From Pectobacterium sp. CFBP8739 (lineage in GTDB: Bacteria; Pseudomonadota; Gammaproteobacteria; Enterobacterales; Enterobacteriaceae): a DNA stretch of 64,000 nucleotides. Of this stretch, positions 27,865 through 38,297 are shown in pieces. The translations under genes were made by a program, and so were the position numbers. A model generated the notes under the pieces. That model had not been told where the DNA came from and ran no database searches. It saw only the letters and a list, made by a program, of their open reading frames with translations. The DNA lies in the NCBI RefSeq assembly GCF_013449375.1, contig NZ_JACDRR010000029.1:1-64000 (forward strand). Direction: 5' to 3'. How positions within the stretch are numbered: the first letter of the stretch is position 1; the number at the start of each line of letters is the position of its first letter.

Positions 27865-30423
27865 TTATAAAATCTGTAGTCGCTGCTTCATGGTCATCAC
27901 TTCATCATCCACGACTGGCGTAATGCACAGATGGGAAAGCGCGCTGCTGCGGAATGGAATAACCTGCGAGCGACCGTCCAACTGCACGATTTGGTAGAAC
28001 TGTGGCAGGTTGAAATTGATAAAGCTGGAGCCGTAAGTAAAGCGATCGTGCGAAGACGAATAGAAGCGGCTGACATCACGCACCAGCTCTTCTTTACTAC
28101 CTTCGCAATGGTGATACACCTCAACGCGATTCGATTCATCCAGAATATAGATATTAAAGCCCTGATTCTCTGTCAGATCTTCAAAGAAGAACTGGATGAT
28201 CCCTTCACTGGCGACGCCATCGACCACTGGCGGTAAATGGATATGGTTGGTTTCAACCTGAACCGGCTGGCCTTGCAGTTTGTTGTTGGAAATCGCGCCA
28301 TAAAACTCGACCGCATTTTCCAGCTTCTGCACCGATACACTCAGCCGCTCGAAGAACAAGCCCCAGGTTTGCCCCGCCACTTTCACGGCTTTGAAACGCC
28401 CAGGTTCTTGCTGACGCGTACTGGTCAGGCGCAGCTCAATGCATTCTGACACCAGTTGCTGAACACGGGTACGAATCAGCCCGCGTAGGTGCTGGCTGTA
28501 GCAGAACACTTCCAGTGATTCCGGCAGCGCCGCATCCTGATGCATTTTGCCCAGAATGGTTTTCAGCGCTTCCAACACCGCCTGCTCGCCGCTGAAATGC
28601 AGAGTACGCACTTCGTTCCACGAGTTGCGATACAGCAGGTCGATACTGCCGACCAGACACTGCTGCTGCTGACCGAAGCTGAACACATCCAGATGACGGA
28701 AATCGAAATGCACCACCTGATTGCGAAAAGCCGCGGTCGGATCATGTTCCAGATTGACGATAATCGCCAGATGGCGAATTTCACACGGGCTGTACAGCGC
28801 CTTCGGCGTGGGGGCAGGCAGACGCAGCGGGAAGTGGCTGGCTACGTCGTCCACCAGCGCTTGCAGGCGCGTGATGTCGCACAGCTCGTTGCCTTTAATA
28901 TACAGGCGCGTGCTTGGCGTCAGCAGGCCATTAAAATAGGCCCACGCCACCAGTTTGTTCAGATAGCGGTTATATTCCAGCGGTTGATGGCTAACGATGG
29001 CATCCATCGACGGCGCCTGATTATACAGATACCAGCCCGAACGGTTCGCGCGACCCGGCGGAACATAGATAAAGGTTAAATTCGGCTCCGACAAATCGGG
29101 CGAAATTTGTGGGTTCAGCAGGGTAACTTTACCCGGCAGCGCTTCAAACGCAGCGTACAGTTTACGGGTCAACACACCGATATCCTGCGGGCTGGCGCTG
29201 ACGCTCAGATTATTACGGCGGGCGAAGCGAATCAGGTTGCGATAGGTCTGCATCATCGCATCCAACAGCTCATTATGCGCTTCGCGTACCTGTTCGATTT
29301 TCCAGTTAGCGCGATTATCTAGCATGGCCAGATGTTCGTCGCTCCATCCCCATTCTTGCACCAGTTGGCTCAGAATCTGGCGACGCCAGCCGACACAGGC
29401 TTTTTCTCTGGAGAGCTTTTCACAGACTTTTAAGTAGAAACATCGACGCGCCAGATCGAGGCGCGTGGGATCGTTAATCGCCGTCAGATAATGCGTCACG
29501 CGATCTAACATCATGCAATAAGGATCCAGACCGAAGGAGACGATCTCGCCATCATGCAGACGTTTTTTAATCTCGGTAGACAGCAGACTGGTATCTGGGT
29601 ATTCCCAAGAATAAGCTTCCAACAGCAGCGTTTTCAGTACGGCTTTATAAGGGGAATCGATGCTTTTATAGAGTTGCCAGAGACTCGCGCCGAAATACTC
29701 TTCTGCCGACAGCGTACTTAAGCCGCCTAAATCCATCCACTCGTTAGGTGCCAGCGCCCCCTGTGAGTACAGCGACAGCACATATTCGTCGTAGTGAGAT
29801 TCTTCTTCGACCGGTACCATGTTCCACAGAATGCGTTTACCCGCCATACGCACGGCGGTCCGGTAGAATTCGTCGAGTAACAGGATATGCTGCGTGGTAC
29901 CGCAGTCTTCACCGCTCAAGCTGCCGCTTTCATTGTGGCGGAAACGGCTTTCATCCATCAGGAAGAAGCTGACCTCAGCGCCTTGCGCCGCAGCCCACTG
30001 CTCCAGCAGCGTACATTTCTTCTGTAAGAGCTGGCGTTCTTCGCTGTCGAGCCAAGATTGGTGGCACACCCAGATATCGAGGTCAGAGCTACAGCTCTGC
30101 CCGATAGATGAGGTACTTCCCATGGAATAGATGCCCGTGATCGGCAGTTCGCCCTGCGGATGAGAACAGTCAAACTGACCCCAACGCAACGCAATGCCAT
30201 CCAGGTACTGTTGTTGTTTTTCATCAGGCGTGTGAGTGCAGATACCGTGAGGCACCTTGCCTTCAAGGTAGCCGGGCATCAACGGGTGATGATGATGTAA
30301 TAAAATGGGCAGAAGACTGTAAACCTGCTGAAAAGCGGGCTTCATTGCTCCCAGAGCACGGTCAACACGCAGTTGGTTGATCGCATCCAGTCTTTGCTTC
30401 AAAGTCTCGATGTAGAAGTACAA
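27865..30423 (-). CDS. cyaA: Class I adenylate cyclase
   Basis: Makes cAMP, the CRP co-activator, and is regulated by the glucose PTS. The 852 residues have the N-terminal catalytic domain ([21 protein letters not shown], with [20 protein letters not shown] at the nucleotidyltransferase site). A C-terminal glucose-responsive regulatory half follows. The start codon is TTG at 30423, the same rare start used in E. coli, where it limits expression. A CRP site lies 100 bp upstream, implying feedback repression. Confidence 0.96.
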   Translation of the reverse strand: MYFYIETLKQRLDAINQLRVDRALGAMKPAFQQVYSLLPILLHHHHPLMPGYLEGKVPHGICTHTPDEKQQQYLDGIALRWGQFDCSHPQGELPITGIYSMGSTSSIGQSCSSDLDIWVCHQSWLDSEERQLLQKKCTLLEQWAAAQGAEVSFFLMDESRFRHNESGSLSGEDCGTTQHILLLDEFYRTAVRMAGKRILWNMVPVEEESHYDEYVLSLYSQGALAPNEWMDLGGLSTLSAEEYFGASLWQLYKSIDSPYKAVLKTLLLEAYSWEYPDTSLLSTEIKKRLHDGEIVSFGLDPYCMMLDRVTHYLTAINDPTRLDLARRCFYLKVCEKLSREKACVGWRRQILSQLVQEWGWSDEHLAMLDNRANWKIEQVREAHNELLDAMMQTYRNLIRFARRNNLSVSASPQDIGVLTRKLYAAFEALPGKVTLLNPQISPDLSEPNLTFIYVPPGRANRSGWYLYNQAPSMDAIVSHQPLEYNRYLNKLVAWAYFNGLLTPSTRLYIKGNELCDITRLQALVDDVASHFPLRLPAPTPKALYSPCEIRHLAIIVNLEHDPTAAFRNQVVHFDFRHLDVFSFGQQQQCLVGSIDLLYRNSWNEVRTLHFSGEQAVLEALKTILGKMHQDAALPESLEVFCYSQHLRGLIRTRVQQLVSECIELRLTSTRQQEPGRFKAVKVAGQTWGLFFERLSVSVQKLENAVEFYGAISNNKLQGQPVQVETNHIHLPPVVDGVASEGIIQFFFEDLTENQGFNIYILDESNRVEVYHHCEGSKEELVRDVSRFYSSSHDRFTYGSSFINFNLPQFYQIVQLDGRSQVIPFRSSALSHLCITPVVDDEVMTMKQRLQIL

Positions 30424-30522
30424 GACAGTTTCGCCTGATTTATCCCAGTGCCTAGAAAAACCCCGTGTTCCAAATCCGCCATAATGAAATTAGAAGAATG
30501 TTTAGCGAATTATTGCTGGAAA

Positions 30523-30538
30523 CGTGATCAATTTAACA
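30523..30538 (-). promoter_or_regulatory. CRP site at cyaA promoter
   Basis: On the minus strand TGTTA-AATTGA-TCACG. The surrounding bases GGTGTTAAATTGATCACGTT are the same as those I recall for the E. coli cyaA P2 CRP site, which represses cyaA. It lies in the 336-bp cyaA-hemC divergent region; no other feature was resolved there. Confidence 0.75.
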
Positions 30539-30759
30539 CCTTGCTGAATGGGCGTAAAGAAAGTAAAGAAAGTTAGACTTATCTATCTTGCTTTATTGCG
30601 AATTTACCTACCCAACTGCATCAGCACGGCTTCCTATCTCTGTGTATGCGGCACCCGAATTTCAGACCGTTTTAAAAGGCGCACCGCTAATGCCCACAAC
30701 CTGACACCAACGCACCATCAATGATACGATGGCGGAAAATGATAAAAACGGTATCAAGC

Positions 30760-31701
30760 ATGTTAGCCAATATTATTAGAATTGCCACCCGACAAAGCCC
30801 GCTCGCCCTGTGGCAAGCACGATATGTTCAGCAGTGTCTGAATCACCTCTACCCAGATTTACACGTTGAGCTGGTGCCGATGGTCACCCGCGGCGACATC
30901 ATCCTAGATACGCCACTGGCAAAGGTTGGCGGTAAGGGATTGTTTGTTAAAGAACTGGAATTAGCGCTGCTTGAAGGGCGCGCTGATATTGCCGTCCACT
31001 CCATGAAAGATGTGCCCGTCGAATTCCCTGATGGCCTCGGTCTGACCACGATTTGCGAACGCGATGACCCGCGCGACGCATTCGTTTCCAACCGTTACGA
31101 CAGCCTCGAACAGTTACCGGAAGGCAGCTGTGTCGGCACGTCCAGCCTGCGTCGCCAGTGTCAGTTGCGTGCCCGACGCCCCGACCTGGTGATTCGTGAT
31201 TTACGTGGCAATGTCGGAACACGCCTGTCAAAACTGGATAGCGGCGACTACGACGCCATTATTCTTGCCGTCGCCGGTCTGAAACGCCTCGGCCTCGAAG
31301 AACGTATTCGCAGCGCCTTGAGCCCAGAAGAATCTCTGCCCGCCGTCGGACAAGGCGCTATCGGCATCGAATGTCGTTTGGATGACGATCGCATCCGCCA
31401 ACTCCTTGCCCCACTCAACCACCCCGCTACCGCCGCCCGCGTCTTGGCTGAACGCGCCATGAATGTGCGTCTTGAAGGTGGCTGTCAGGTGCCGATTGGC
31501 AGCTATGCCGAACTGGAAGGCGATACACTGTGGCTGCGTGCGCTGGTTGGAGCCCCAGACGGCAGCCAAATGATCGTCGGTGAACGTAGAGGAAGCGCCT
31601 CCGATGCCGAACAACTCGGGATTGCACTGGCTGAAGAGCTGTTAGCAAAAGGAGCCAGCGCCATCCTTCAAGCCGTTTATCAAGGGTCAAGCTCATCATG
31701 A
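30760..31701 (+). CDS. hemC: Porphobilinogen deaminase (hydroxymethylbilane synthase)
   Basis: Joins four porphobilinogen units to hydroxymethylbilane in haem and sirohaem synthesis. The 313 residues contain the dipyrromethane-cofactor cysteine in [10 protein letters not shown] and the loops [10 protein letters not shown] and [11 protein letters not shown]. The start at 30760 ([18 protein letters not shown]) gives the exact E. coli length; upstream in-frame ATGs lie in the promoter region. First gene of hemCDXY, divergent from cyaA. Confidence 0.97.
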   Translation: MLANIIRIATRQSPLALWQARYVQQCLNHLYPDLHVELVPMVTRGDIILDTPLAKVGGKGLFVKELELALLEGRADIAVHSMKDVPVEFPDGLGLTTICERDDPRDAFVSNRYDSLEQLPEGSCVGTSSLRRQCQLRARRPDLVIRDLRGNVGTRLSKLDSGDYDAIILAVAGLKRLGLEERIRSALSPEESLPAVGQGAIGIECRLDDDRIRQLLAPLNHPATAARVLAERAMNVRLEGGCQVPIGSYAELEGDTLWLRALVGAPDGSQMIVGERRGSASDAEQLGIALAEELLAKGASAILQAVYQGSSSS

Positions 31702-32438
31702 CGATTCTGGTTACCCGTCCGTCACCAACTGGCGAACAACTGGTGACCCGTTTAAGAAAGCTTGGCTATCACGCCTGGCACAGTCCGCTGATCGAGTTTT
31801 CACCCGGACGAGAACTTGCCAGCTTGCCAACACTGTTACAGACGCTGCGCGCCGACGATCTGGTGTTTGCACTCTCACAACATGCGATTCACTACGCCGA
31901 TCCGATGCTGGCACGAGCGGGCATCAGTTGGCCTGCCCATCTCGCTTATTATGCGATTGGTCGCACCACAGCACTGGCGCTGCATAAAATCAGCGCACAC
32001 CCAGTAACCTATCCGCCTGAGCGCGAAACCAGCGAAACGCTCCTACAACTTCCTGGCCTGCAAGATGTTTCCGGTAAACGCGCATTATTGCTGCGCGGCA
32101 ACGGCGGCAGGGAACTGCTGGGAGAAACGCTAACCGAACGCGGCGCACAGGTGACCTACTGTGAATGTTATCAGCGTAGAGACGTTCACTATGACGGGCT
32201 AGAGCAAAGCCGCCACTGGCAACAAATAGGCATCGACAAACTGGTGATCACCAGCGGAGAAATGCTACAACGGATCTATACTTTAGTACCTGATTACTAT
32301 CGGGCTTCTTGGTTACTCGGCTGCCAACTGATCGTCGTCAGCGAACGGCTGGCAGAACAGGCCCGTCAGCTTGGCTGGTGTGATATCCGAGTGGCTGATA
32401 ACGCCGATAACGATGCGCTCGTGCGCGCACTACAATAA
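31698..32438 (+). CDS. hemD: Uroporphyrinogen-III synthase
   Basis: Closes and inverts ring D of hydroxymethylbilane to uroporphyrinogen III. The 246-residue two-lobed protein begins with [13 protein letters not shown] and carries [15 protein letters not shown]. This family is poorly conserved, so context matters: its ATG overlaps the hemC stop by 4 bp. Confidence 0.95.
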   Translation: MTILVTRPSPTGEQLVTRLRKLGYHAWHSPLIEFSPGRELASLPTLLQTLRADDLVFALSQHAIHYADPMLARAGISWPAHLAYYAIGRTTALALHKISAHPVTYPPERETSETLLQLPGLQDVSGKRALLLRGNGGRELLGETLTERGAQVTYCECYQRRDVHYDGLEQSRHWQQIGIDKLVITSGEMLQRIYTLVPDYYRASWLLGCQLIVVSERLAEQARQLGWCDIRVADNADNDALVRALQ

Positions 32439-32461
32439 ACCTGATCATGGGATGTACCATT

Positions 32462-33586
32462 ATGACGGAACACAATACCCCCACAGCTCCATCCGACGAG
32501 GTTGCTGAACGGGTTGAACCCGCGCATCAGCAGCAGGATCACGCACCGCAACCCAAACGCAGTGGTGCCGTGCTGGGGGGCATCGCAATTGTGATTGCAC
32601 TGGCCATAGGCGCAGGGTTGTATTACCACGGCCACCAGCAGGCGCAGAAAGAAAATGCCACGGTTCAACGTCTGGAAGCGCAGTTCAACGCATTGCAGCA
32701 ACAGCATAAGCAAGAGCAACAGCAGTGGCTGGACGCTCAGCAGCAGCAAAGCAAAGCGCAGGACACGGCTACACAGCGTCTGGAGGCGCTAACACGTCAG
32801 TCAGATGAACTGCGCGATAAACTGGCGGCACTTTCCAGCCATGACACCAATACCTGGCTGATCGCTCAGGCGGATTTTCTGGTAAAACTGGCAGGACGTA
32901 AGCTGTGGAGCGACAAAGACGTCACCACCGCAGGCGCGTTGCTGAAAAGCGCGGACGCAAGCTTGGCGGAAATGAACGATCCCAGCCTGATAGAAATCCG
33001 CCGCGCGCTGACCAGCGACATCGGAGCGCTGGCAGGCGTGAGCCAGGTGGATTTTGACGGCATCATCCTGAAAGTGAATCAGCTCACCGACCAGTTGGAC
33101 AACTTGCAGCTCGCCGATAACAGCACCGATGAAGCGCCAATGGACGCCAACAGTACAGAACTGTCCGCCTCCTTGAGCGAATGGCGACAAAATCTCAGCA
33201 AGAGCTGGCACAATTTCATGGCGGATTTTATCACCATTCGCCGTCGCGACAGCGCTGCCGAACCGTTGCTGGCGCCCAATCAGGATGTGTACCTGCGTGA
33301 GAATATCCGTTCACGCTTGCTGGTTGCCGCCCAAGCTATTCCTCGTCACCAGAATGAAGTGTACAAACAGTCGCTGGAAACGGCCGCAACCTGGGTTCGT
33401 GCCTACTTCGATACCACCGATCCCACAACGCAGGCCTTTTTGGATCAGCTCGATGCCTTAAGCCAACAGTCGGTTTCACTGGATGTCCCAATGGAGCTAC
33501 AAAGCCAAGCGCTGCTGGAAAAACTGATGCAAACGCGCGTTCGTAACCTGCTGGCTCAGGCGCCAGCCACGCAGCAGGGGGAATGA
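32462..33586 (+). CDS. hemX: HemX membrane protein
   Basis: A 374-residue inner-membrane protein of the HemX family, once annotated as a uroporphyrinogen methyltransferase; its role is unclear. A charged cytosolic N-terminus is followed by one membrane segment ([20 protein letters not shown], about residues 40-59). A Gln-rich coiled coil and a periplasmic domain come next. The start at 32462 (MTEHNTPT) has GGGA upstream. Third gene of hemCDXY, 23 bp after hemD. Confidence 0.9.
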   Translation: MTEHNTPTAPSDEVAERVEPAHQQQDHAPQPKRSGAVLGGIAIVIALAIGAGLYYHGHQQAQKENATVQRLEAQFNALQQQHKQEQQQWLDAQQQQSKAQDTATQRLEALTRQSDELRDKLAALSSHDTNTWLIAQADFLVKLAGRKLWSDKDVTTAGALLKSADASLAEMNDPSLIEIRRALTSDIGALAGVSQVDFDGIILKVNQLTDQLDNLQLADNSTDEAPMDANSTELSASLSEWRQNLSKSWHNFMADFITIRRRDSAAEPLLAPNQDVYLRENIRSRLLVAAQAIPRHQNEVYKQSLETAATWVRAYFDTTDPTTQAFLDQLDALSQQSVSLDVPMELQSQALLEKLMQTRVRNLLAQAPATQQGE

Positions 33587-33588
33587 GC

Positions 33589-34782
33589 ATGCTAAAAGTC
33601 TTATTGCTGTTCCTGATCCTGATCGCTGGCGTTGTGATCGGCCCGATCGTCGCGGGTCACCAAGGCTACGTTCTGATCCAGACGGATGATTATGATATTC
33701 AAACCAGCGTGACCGGTCTGGTCATTATGCTGGTGCTGTTTTTCCTCGCCTTTCTGGCAGTGGAATGGGTACTCCGCCGGCTCTTTCGTACCGGATCCCG
33801 CACGCGCGGCTGGTTCCTCGGTCGCAAACGCACTCGCGCCAGAAAGCAAACCAAAGCCGCGTTGCTCAAGCTGGCCGAAGGGGATTATTTACAGGTAGAG
33901 AAGCTACTGACGCGTAATGCCGATCATGCCGAGCAGCCCGTGGTGAACTACCTGCTGGCAGCCGAAGCCGCCCAACAGCGCGGTGACGAATTCCGCACCA
34001 AACAATATCTGGAGCGTGCCGCCGAGGTTGCAGATACCGATCAGCTTCCGGTGGATATTACGCGCGTGCGTATTCAGCTAGCGCGTAATGAAGATCATGC
34101 CGCACGTCACGGCGTGGACAAACTGCTGGAAGTTGCGCCCCGCCACCCAGAGGTGCTGCGTTTGGCGGAGCAGGCTTTCCTGCGTACTCACGCCTATAGT
34201 GCGCTGCTGGATATTCTGCCTGCGATGCGCAAGATCAACCTGTACCCTGAAGAACGTTTGCTGGATCTACAGCAGCAGGCCTATATCGGCCTGATGAATC
34301 AGGCAATGGCGGATGGCGGCAGCGAAGGGCTGAAGTCGTGGTGGAACAATCAGAGCCGTAAAGTGCGCCATGAGATTCCGCTTCAGGTCGCAATGGCTGA
34401 GCATTTGATCGAATGTGACGATCATGATACCGCTCAGAAGATCATTCTCGACGGCCTGAAACGTCAATATGACGAGCGGTTGATCCTGTTGATGCCACGC
34501 CTCAAAGCCGGAAACCCGGAACAACTGGAAAAAGTGCTACACCAGTACATCAAGCAGCAAGGAGCAACCCCGCTGTTGAGCAGCACGTTAGGACAATTGC
34601 TGATGAGACACGGCGAATGGCAGCAGGCCAGCGACGCCTTCCGTACTGCGCTGGAGCTCCGCCCGGACGCTTATGATTATGCCTGGCGCGCCGACGCTCT
34701 CGATCGGTTGCGTCTGCCGGATGAAGCAGCACAAATGCGGCGCCAAGGGTTACTGCTCACGCTACAGCAGCCTGCCGACTGA
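33589..34782 (+). CDS. hemY: HemY TPR membrane protein
   Basis: A 397-residue inner-membrane protein with two N-terminal membrane segments (LLLFLILIAGVVIGPIVAG and GLVIMLVLFFLAFLAVEW) and a cytosolic TPR-like helical domain. It is linked to haem synthesis but is not an oxidase, despite the shared name with Gram-positive HemY. The ATG at 33589 (MLKVLLLF) is preferred because GGGGGA lies seven bases upstream and it matches E. coli. Last gene of the operon, followed by a terminator. Confidence 0.92.
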   Translation: MLKVLLLFLILIAGVVIGPIVAGHQGYVLIQTDDYDIQTSVTGLVIMLVLFFLAFLAVEWVLRRLFRTGSRTRGWFLGRKRTRARKQTKAALLKLAEGDYLQVEKLLTRNADHAEQPVVNYLLAAEAAQQRGDEFRTKQYLERAAEVADTDQLPVDITRVRIQLARNEDHAARHGVDKLLEVAPRHPEVLRLAEQAFLRTHAYSALLDILPAMRKINLYPEERLLDLQQQAYIGLMNQAMADGGSEGLKSWWNNQSRKVRHEIPLQVAMAEHLIECDDHDTAQKIILDGLKRQYDERLILLMPRLKAGNPEQLEKVLHQYIKQQGATPLLSSTLGQLLMRHGEWQQASDAFRTALELRPDAYDYAWRADALDRLRLPDEAAQMRRQGLLLTLQQPAD

Positions 34783-34803
34783 TCGCTACGCCATCCCTTT
34801 CAT

Positions 34804-34837
34804 AAGGCTCCTTTTTGGAGCCTTTCTCTTTTTATGG
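34804..34837 (+). terminator. hemCDXY terminator
   Basis: AAGGCTCC/GGAGCCTT stem (34804-34811 with 34817-34824) followed by a T-rich tract (TCTCTTTTT), 22 bp after the hemY stop. Confidence 0.88.
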
Positions 34838-34902
34838 GCTGTTTTTTATAAACGGCTTCATCTAGCACGACAGCAGACGGCGACCGAACATTTTCATCAG
34901 AC

Positions 34903-35113
34903 GAAAAAAAACGCTTACCGATAAACGGTAAGCGTTGAAAATATCAGGTCTGTCAGACAACAGAATGGTGCCTCACTCAACGTTATGTCCGGAAAGCCCG
35001 ATGGAGATTGGCATCTTCATCTGGAGTTGGACGATAGGCACCTCAAATTGGCTCTGCGTCATTCCCAGGATTATGAAGCCGAAGCAAACATAGGAAGTGG
35101 AATGAGCATCTAC
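34903..35113 (-). ncRNA. glmZ: GlmZ small regulatory RNA
   Basis: About 211 nt on the minus strand, matching E. coli GlmZ in blocks. These are the 5' end GTAGATGCTCATTCCA, GGAATGACGCAGAGCC, TATCGTCCA, AACGTTGAGTGA and ACAGACCTG. It ends in the stem AACGCTTACCG/CGGTAAGCGTT (34910-34920 with 34926-34936) with eight Us. GlmZ activates glmS mRNA with Hfq and is destroyed by RapZ/RNase E unless GlmY decoys RapZ. The location beside hemY is as in E. coli. Confidence 0.93.
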
Positions 35114-35125
35114 CCGTATATTTAA

Positions 35126-35141
35126 GCACGAATTATGCCAA
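35126..35141 (-). promoter_or_regulatory. Sigma-54 promoter of glmZ
   Basis: On the minus strand TTGGCATAATTCGTGC has GG and GC exactly ten bases apart, the sigma-54 -24/-12 pattern. It ends 12 bases before the GlmZ 5' end. E. coli glmZ uses sigma-70 only, while sigma-54 control of glmZ is known in other Enterobacterales. Confidence 0.75.
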
Positions 35142-35274
35142 AACGCATTAATTTATTACCACCGCCTCTCAATTAAATGGTAACTCACTAATAATAAATG
35201 TTATTTTTATTTCTTCACGGGAAGAAAAGCAAACGTACACAAGGTGATAAAAACGAGACTCCGCTCACAAAATA

Positions 35275-35388
35275 TGTCGCTATTCAGAGACGGATTTATC
35301 ATAAAAAATATTAGTGATTATTAATCAATGGGTTAAGTGTCTCTTTTTTGCGACAGCAAAACCCCTAGAGTGTCGTGTTTTTCCGACA
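35275..35388. promoter_or_regulatory. GlrR activator sites and IHF site for glmZ
   Basis: Three copies of TGTC-N10-GACA, the GlrR binding pattern, lie 160-275 bp upstream of glmZ. They are at 35275-35292 (last base G instead of A), 35338-35355 and 35371-35388, the last two perfect. An exact IHF consensus AATCAATGGGTTA lies at 35323-35335. This is the layout of a GlrR-dependent sigma-54 enhancer. The rest of 35142-35478 shows no gene. Confidence 0.75.
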
Positions 35389-35478
35389 GCCCTATCAAAG
35401 CTGCTGATTCAATTTAGAAAAAGGGAAATATCCGCGCCGGAAAACAGACGCGGACAGAGTTGACTTAATGATAGGAGA

Positions 35479-36636
35479 CTAGCGGGAAGAGAGTTGCTCT
35501 AAGCTCTGCTTCGCCATCTGATACAAATAGTGTGCAGTCGGGAACAGTGCGCGATCGTCAACGCGGAATTTCGGGTGGTGCAGCGCATATGGCCCGCCGG
35601 AGCCGACCATCATGAACGTACCCGGCAGTTTCTGCTGATAGAACGCAAAATCTTCACCAATCGGGCTAGCTTCCACGCGACGTGCTTCAAACCCTTCGTC
35701 ACTTGCCACATTCAGCGCAAACTCAACCCACTCCGGCGTGTTGATCACCGATGGCGGCCCTGCATGCCACAGGAACTCGATTTCCGCGCCAAAGGTGCTG
35801 GCAATACCCGCCACGATCTGGCGGAAACGCTGTTCAATCAAATCACGCGCATCCTGATTGAACGTTCTGACCGTACCTTCAACGTAGGCAGTATCAGGGA
35901 TAACGTTCCAGGTGCTGCCGCTATGAACCTGAGTAATCGACACCACCGCGTTGTTGTCAGAAGACACCGTACGGCTGATGATGGTCTGTACGGCAGAAAT
36001 CAACTGACCCAGAATGATAATCGGATCGTTGCCTTCATGTGGCTTCGCGGCATGACAGCCTTTCGCCGCAATCTTGATCTCAAAGCGGTCAACACCCGCC
36101 GTCAACGCGCCATCTTTCCCGCCGATCACGCCAACAGGCAGCGTCGGATCGTTGTGGATACCGAAAATCGCTACCGCATTGTCCAACGCACCAACCGCAA
36201 TGACTTCCGGCGCGCCCAGCCCGGTTTCTTCGGCAGCCTGGAATAAAATTCGCACCGTGCCTTTCAGCTCCGGCTCGATTTTCTTCAGCAGAATCGCCGC
36301 GCCCAGCGCAGCGGAAGAGTGAAAATCATGACCGCAGGCGTGCATCACCCCTTTATTGAGCGACGTGAATTCTACGCCAGACTCTTCTTCAATCGGCAGG
36401 GCGTCGATGTCCGAACGGACCACGACCAGCGGGCCATCCTGAAGGCCGCCCACTTCGGCAACCAAACCCGTTTTCAGCGGCAGATCGAGGATGCGAATCC
36501 CCTCTTTTTCCAATACCGCACGAATCTTCTTCGTGGTTTCAAACTCCTGATTCGACAGTTCAGGGTTGCGGTGTAAGTCGTGGCGAAACGCCTGAATAAA
36601 CTGAGCCAGAGGCTCGTGCTGAGGTGCTGTTCTCAT
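35479..36636 (-). CDS. M20 family amidohydrolase/deacylase
   Basis: A 385-residue cytoplasmic M20D peptidase-family enzyme, the group that includes N-acyl amino acid deacetylases such as Bacillus YxeP. Metal-binding motifs are HACGHDFHSSAALG and the EE pair of QAAEETGLGAPE; RSDIDALPIEEE is the usual M20D signature. The ATG at 36636 has GGAG nine bases upstream and is preferred over the GTG at 36651. Last gene of the lyase-acetyltransferase-ABC importer operon. Likely role: removing acetyl from N-acetylcysteine released by the pathway (inferred). Confidence 0.88.
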   Translation of the reverse strand: MRTAPQHEPLAQFIQAFRHDLHRNPELSNQEFETTKKIRAVLEKEGIRILDLPLKTGLVAEVGGLQDGPLVVVRSDIDALPIEEESGVEFTSLNKGVMHACGHDFHSSAALGAAILLKKIEPELKGTVRILFQAAEETGLGAPEVIAVGALDNAVAIFGIHNDPTLPVGVIGGKDGALTAGVDRFEIKIAAKGCHAAKPHEGNDPIIILGQLISAVQTIISRTVSSDNNAVVSITQVHSGSTWNVIPDTAYVEGTVRTFNQDARDLIEQRFRQIVAGIASTFGAEIEFLWHAGPPSVINTPEWVEFALNVASDEGFEARRVEASPIGEDFAFYQQKLPGTFMMVGSGGPYALHHPKFRVDDRALFPTAHYLYQMAKQSLEQLSSR

Positions 36637-36713
36637 TAATACTTGCTCCACATTATCGTGCCCTGCCTGACAGGGCGGCCTTGTTCAGGCGTGCAGGTGT
36701 GTCTACGTATACG

Positions 36714-37475
36714 TTAAATATCGTACTCAAGCGGCTCAGGCAGCTTGGTCAACTGACGCAAGAAACGCTGGGTCTGCGGGTTGTCCGAGAAGCTAATGAC
36801 TTGCTCCGCCGGACCTTCTTCAACGATGTGCCCGTCCGCCATGAAGATCACACGGTCAGCCACTTCTTTCGCAAACTGCATTTCATGGGTAACGATCACC
36901 ATCGTGGTGTCGTTCTTCGCCAGCTTCTGAATAACCTGAAGCACTTCGTGTACCCTTTCCGGGTCCAGCGCCGAGGTCGGTTCATCAAACAAAATCGCCT
37001 TAGGATCGACTGCCAGCGCACGCGCAATACTCACGCGCTGCTGCTGCCCGCCGGATAACGTCACCGGATACTGCGCCGCCTGCGGCAGCAGACCGACTTG
37101 TTCCAGCAAAGCCAGACCGATTTCATCCGCCTGCTTCTTCGGCATTTTTTTCACAACAATCAGCGCTTCCGTCACATTCTCCAGCGCCGTCTTGTTCTTA
37201 AACAGGTTATAGCTCTGGAACACCATCGCCGTCTGGCGACGCAGCGCGTAGGCTTCTTTAGAAGAGTAACGACGCGTATCCAGCGTTTGGTCGCCAATGT
37301 GAATGGTGCCCGATTCTGGGGTTTCCAGCAGGTTCAGACAACGCAGCAGCGTGGATTTACCCGACCCGGATGGGCCGATAATCGCCACGACTTCGCCTTT
37401 CGCGATATCCAGACTAATGTTGTCCAATACCACCTGATCGCCAAAGCGTTTAGAAAGATTCTTTACACTGATCAT
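36714..37475 (-). CDS. Polar amino acid/cystine-type ABC transporter ATPase
   Basis: A 253-residue ABC ATPase of the polar amino acid import family (HisP/TcyN/YecC type). Walker A is GPSGSGKST, the signature LSGGQQQRVSIARAL and Walker B AILFDEPTSALDPE. It powers the importer whose permease (9 bp upstream) and binding protein are in the same operon. The substrate is inferred to be a modified sulfur amino acid from the neighbours. Confidence 0.92.
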   Translation of the reverse strand: MISVKNLSKRFGDQVVLDNISLDIAKGEVVAIIGPSGSGKSTLLRCLNLLETPESGTIHIGDQTLDTRRYSSKEAYALRRQTAMVFQSYNLFKNKTALENVTEALIVVKKMPKKQADEIGLALLEQVGLLPQAAQYPVTLSGGQQQRVSIARALAVDPKAILFDEPTSALDPERVHEVLQVIQKLAKNDTTMVIVTHEMQFAKEVADRVIFMADGHIVEEGPAEQVISFSDNPQTQRFLRQLTKLPEPLEYDI

Positions 37476-37484
37476 GTCAGCCCC

Positions 37485-38168
37485 TTATCGCTGTAGCGAG
37501 TGATTCAGTTTCTTCTCCAGCTGCTTTTGCAGCCAGGAATAAACCATGATCACCAACCAGTAAATCAGACCCACAACCAGGAAGGTCTCAAAGAAACGCA
37601 GAGATTCGGCGGCAATCATTTTGCCTTCCGCGAACAGTTCGGAGACACCCAACGCAAAAGCCACCGAAGTATCTTTAATCAGAGAAATGAAGGTGTTCCC
37701 CGTCGCGGGTAGCGCATTCAGCATGGCCTGAGGCAACACGATGCGGCGATAGACCTGTGCTTTACTCATGCCAATGGATAGACCCGCTTCCGTCTGACCG
37801 AAATCCACCGAGGCCAAGCCCGCACGGAAAATTTCTGCCATATAGGCGGACGTTTTCAGGCTAAAGCCGATAATCGCCGCCGTCATCGCATCCAGATTGG
37901 ATAAGCCGGGGAACAGCTGCGGCAGGCCAAAGTAGATGATAAACAGTTGAACCAACGATGGAATGCCGCGGAACAGCGAGATATACAGTTCGACGATTTT
38001 TACTACCACGACGACCTTGCTTTCACGGACTAACGCCAGGATAAGGCCGAGAACCATAGCAAAAAACATCGAAACCACGGCAAGAAACAACGTGGTCGGC
38101 AAATACATTAATACCTGGGGAAAGACCTTTAACAGGTAAGCAAGATCGATATTCATGAGTAATACCAT
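37485..38168 (-). CDS. Polar amino acid ABC transporter permease
   Basis: A 227-residue inner-membrane permease of the HisMQ family with about five membrane segments. The EAA loop that docks the ATPase is visible as EAGLSIGMSKAQVYRRIVLP. Three starts are possible (GTG 38180, ATG 38168, ATG 38156). The one at 38168 is chosen for GGA seven bases upstream. A strong hairpin covers the region just before it. Most like cystine-type permeases TcyL/YxeN. Confidence 0.9.
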   Translation of the reverse strand: MVLLMNIDLAYLLKVFPQVLMYLPTTLFLAVVSMFFAMVLGLILALVRESKVVVVVKIVELYISLFRGIPSLVQLFIIYFGLPQLFPGLSNLDAMTAAIIGFSLKTSAYMAEIFRAGLASVDFGQTEAGLSIGMSKAQVYRRIVLPQAMLNALPATGNTFISLIKDTSVAFALGVSELFAEGKMIAAESLRFFETFLVVGLIYWLVIMVYSWLQKQLEKKLNHSLQR

Positions 38169-38174
38169 TAATGC

Positions 38175-38202
38175 TTCCACCGGCCATGTTGCGCCGGTGG
38201 AA
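38175..38202 (-). promoter_or_regulatory. Intercistronic hairpin between binding protein and permease
   Basis: A perfect 10-bp stem TTCCACCGGC/GCCGGTGGAA (38175-38184 with 38193-38202) lies in the 129-bp gap and includes the presumed permease Shine-Dalgarno. Such hairpins commonly protect binding-protein mRNA and lower downstream expression. Confidence 0.6.
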
Positions 38203-38297
38203 CAGGGTTATGACTAGGCTATATAACGAATCATCTGGCTACCGACATCACGAATCATCAATCTACGTAACGACTCGGCCAGAATGATGGCGTGAGG

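Noticed and set aside
34673-34924. 83-codon plus-strand ORF at the hemY end
   Set aside because: Out-of-frame within hemY and runs through the hemCDXY terminator.
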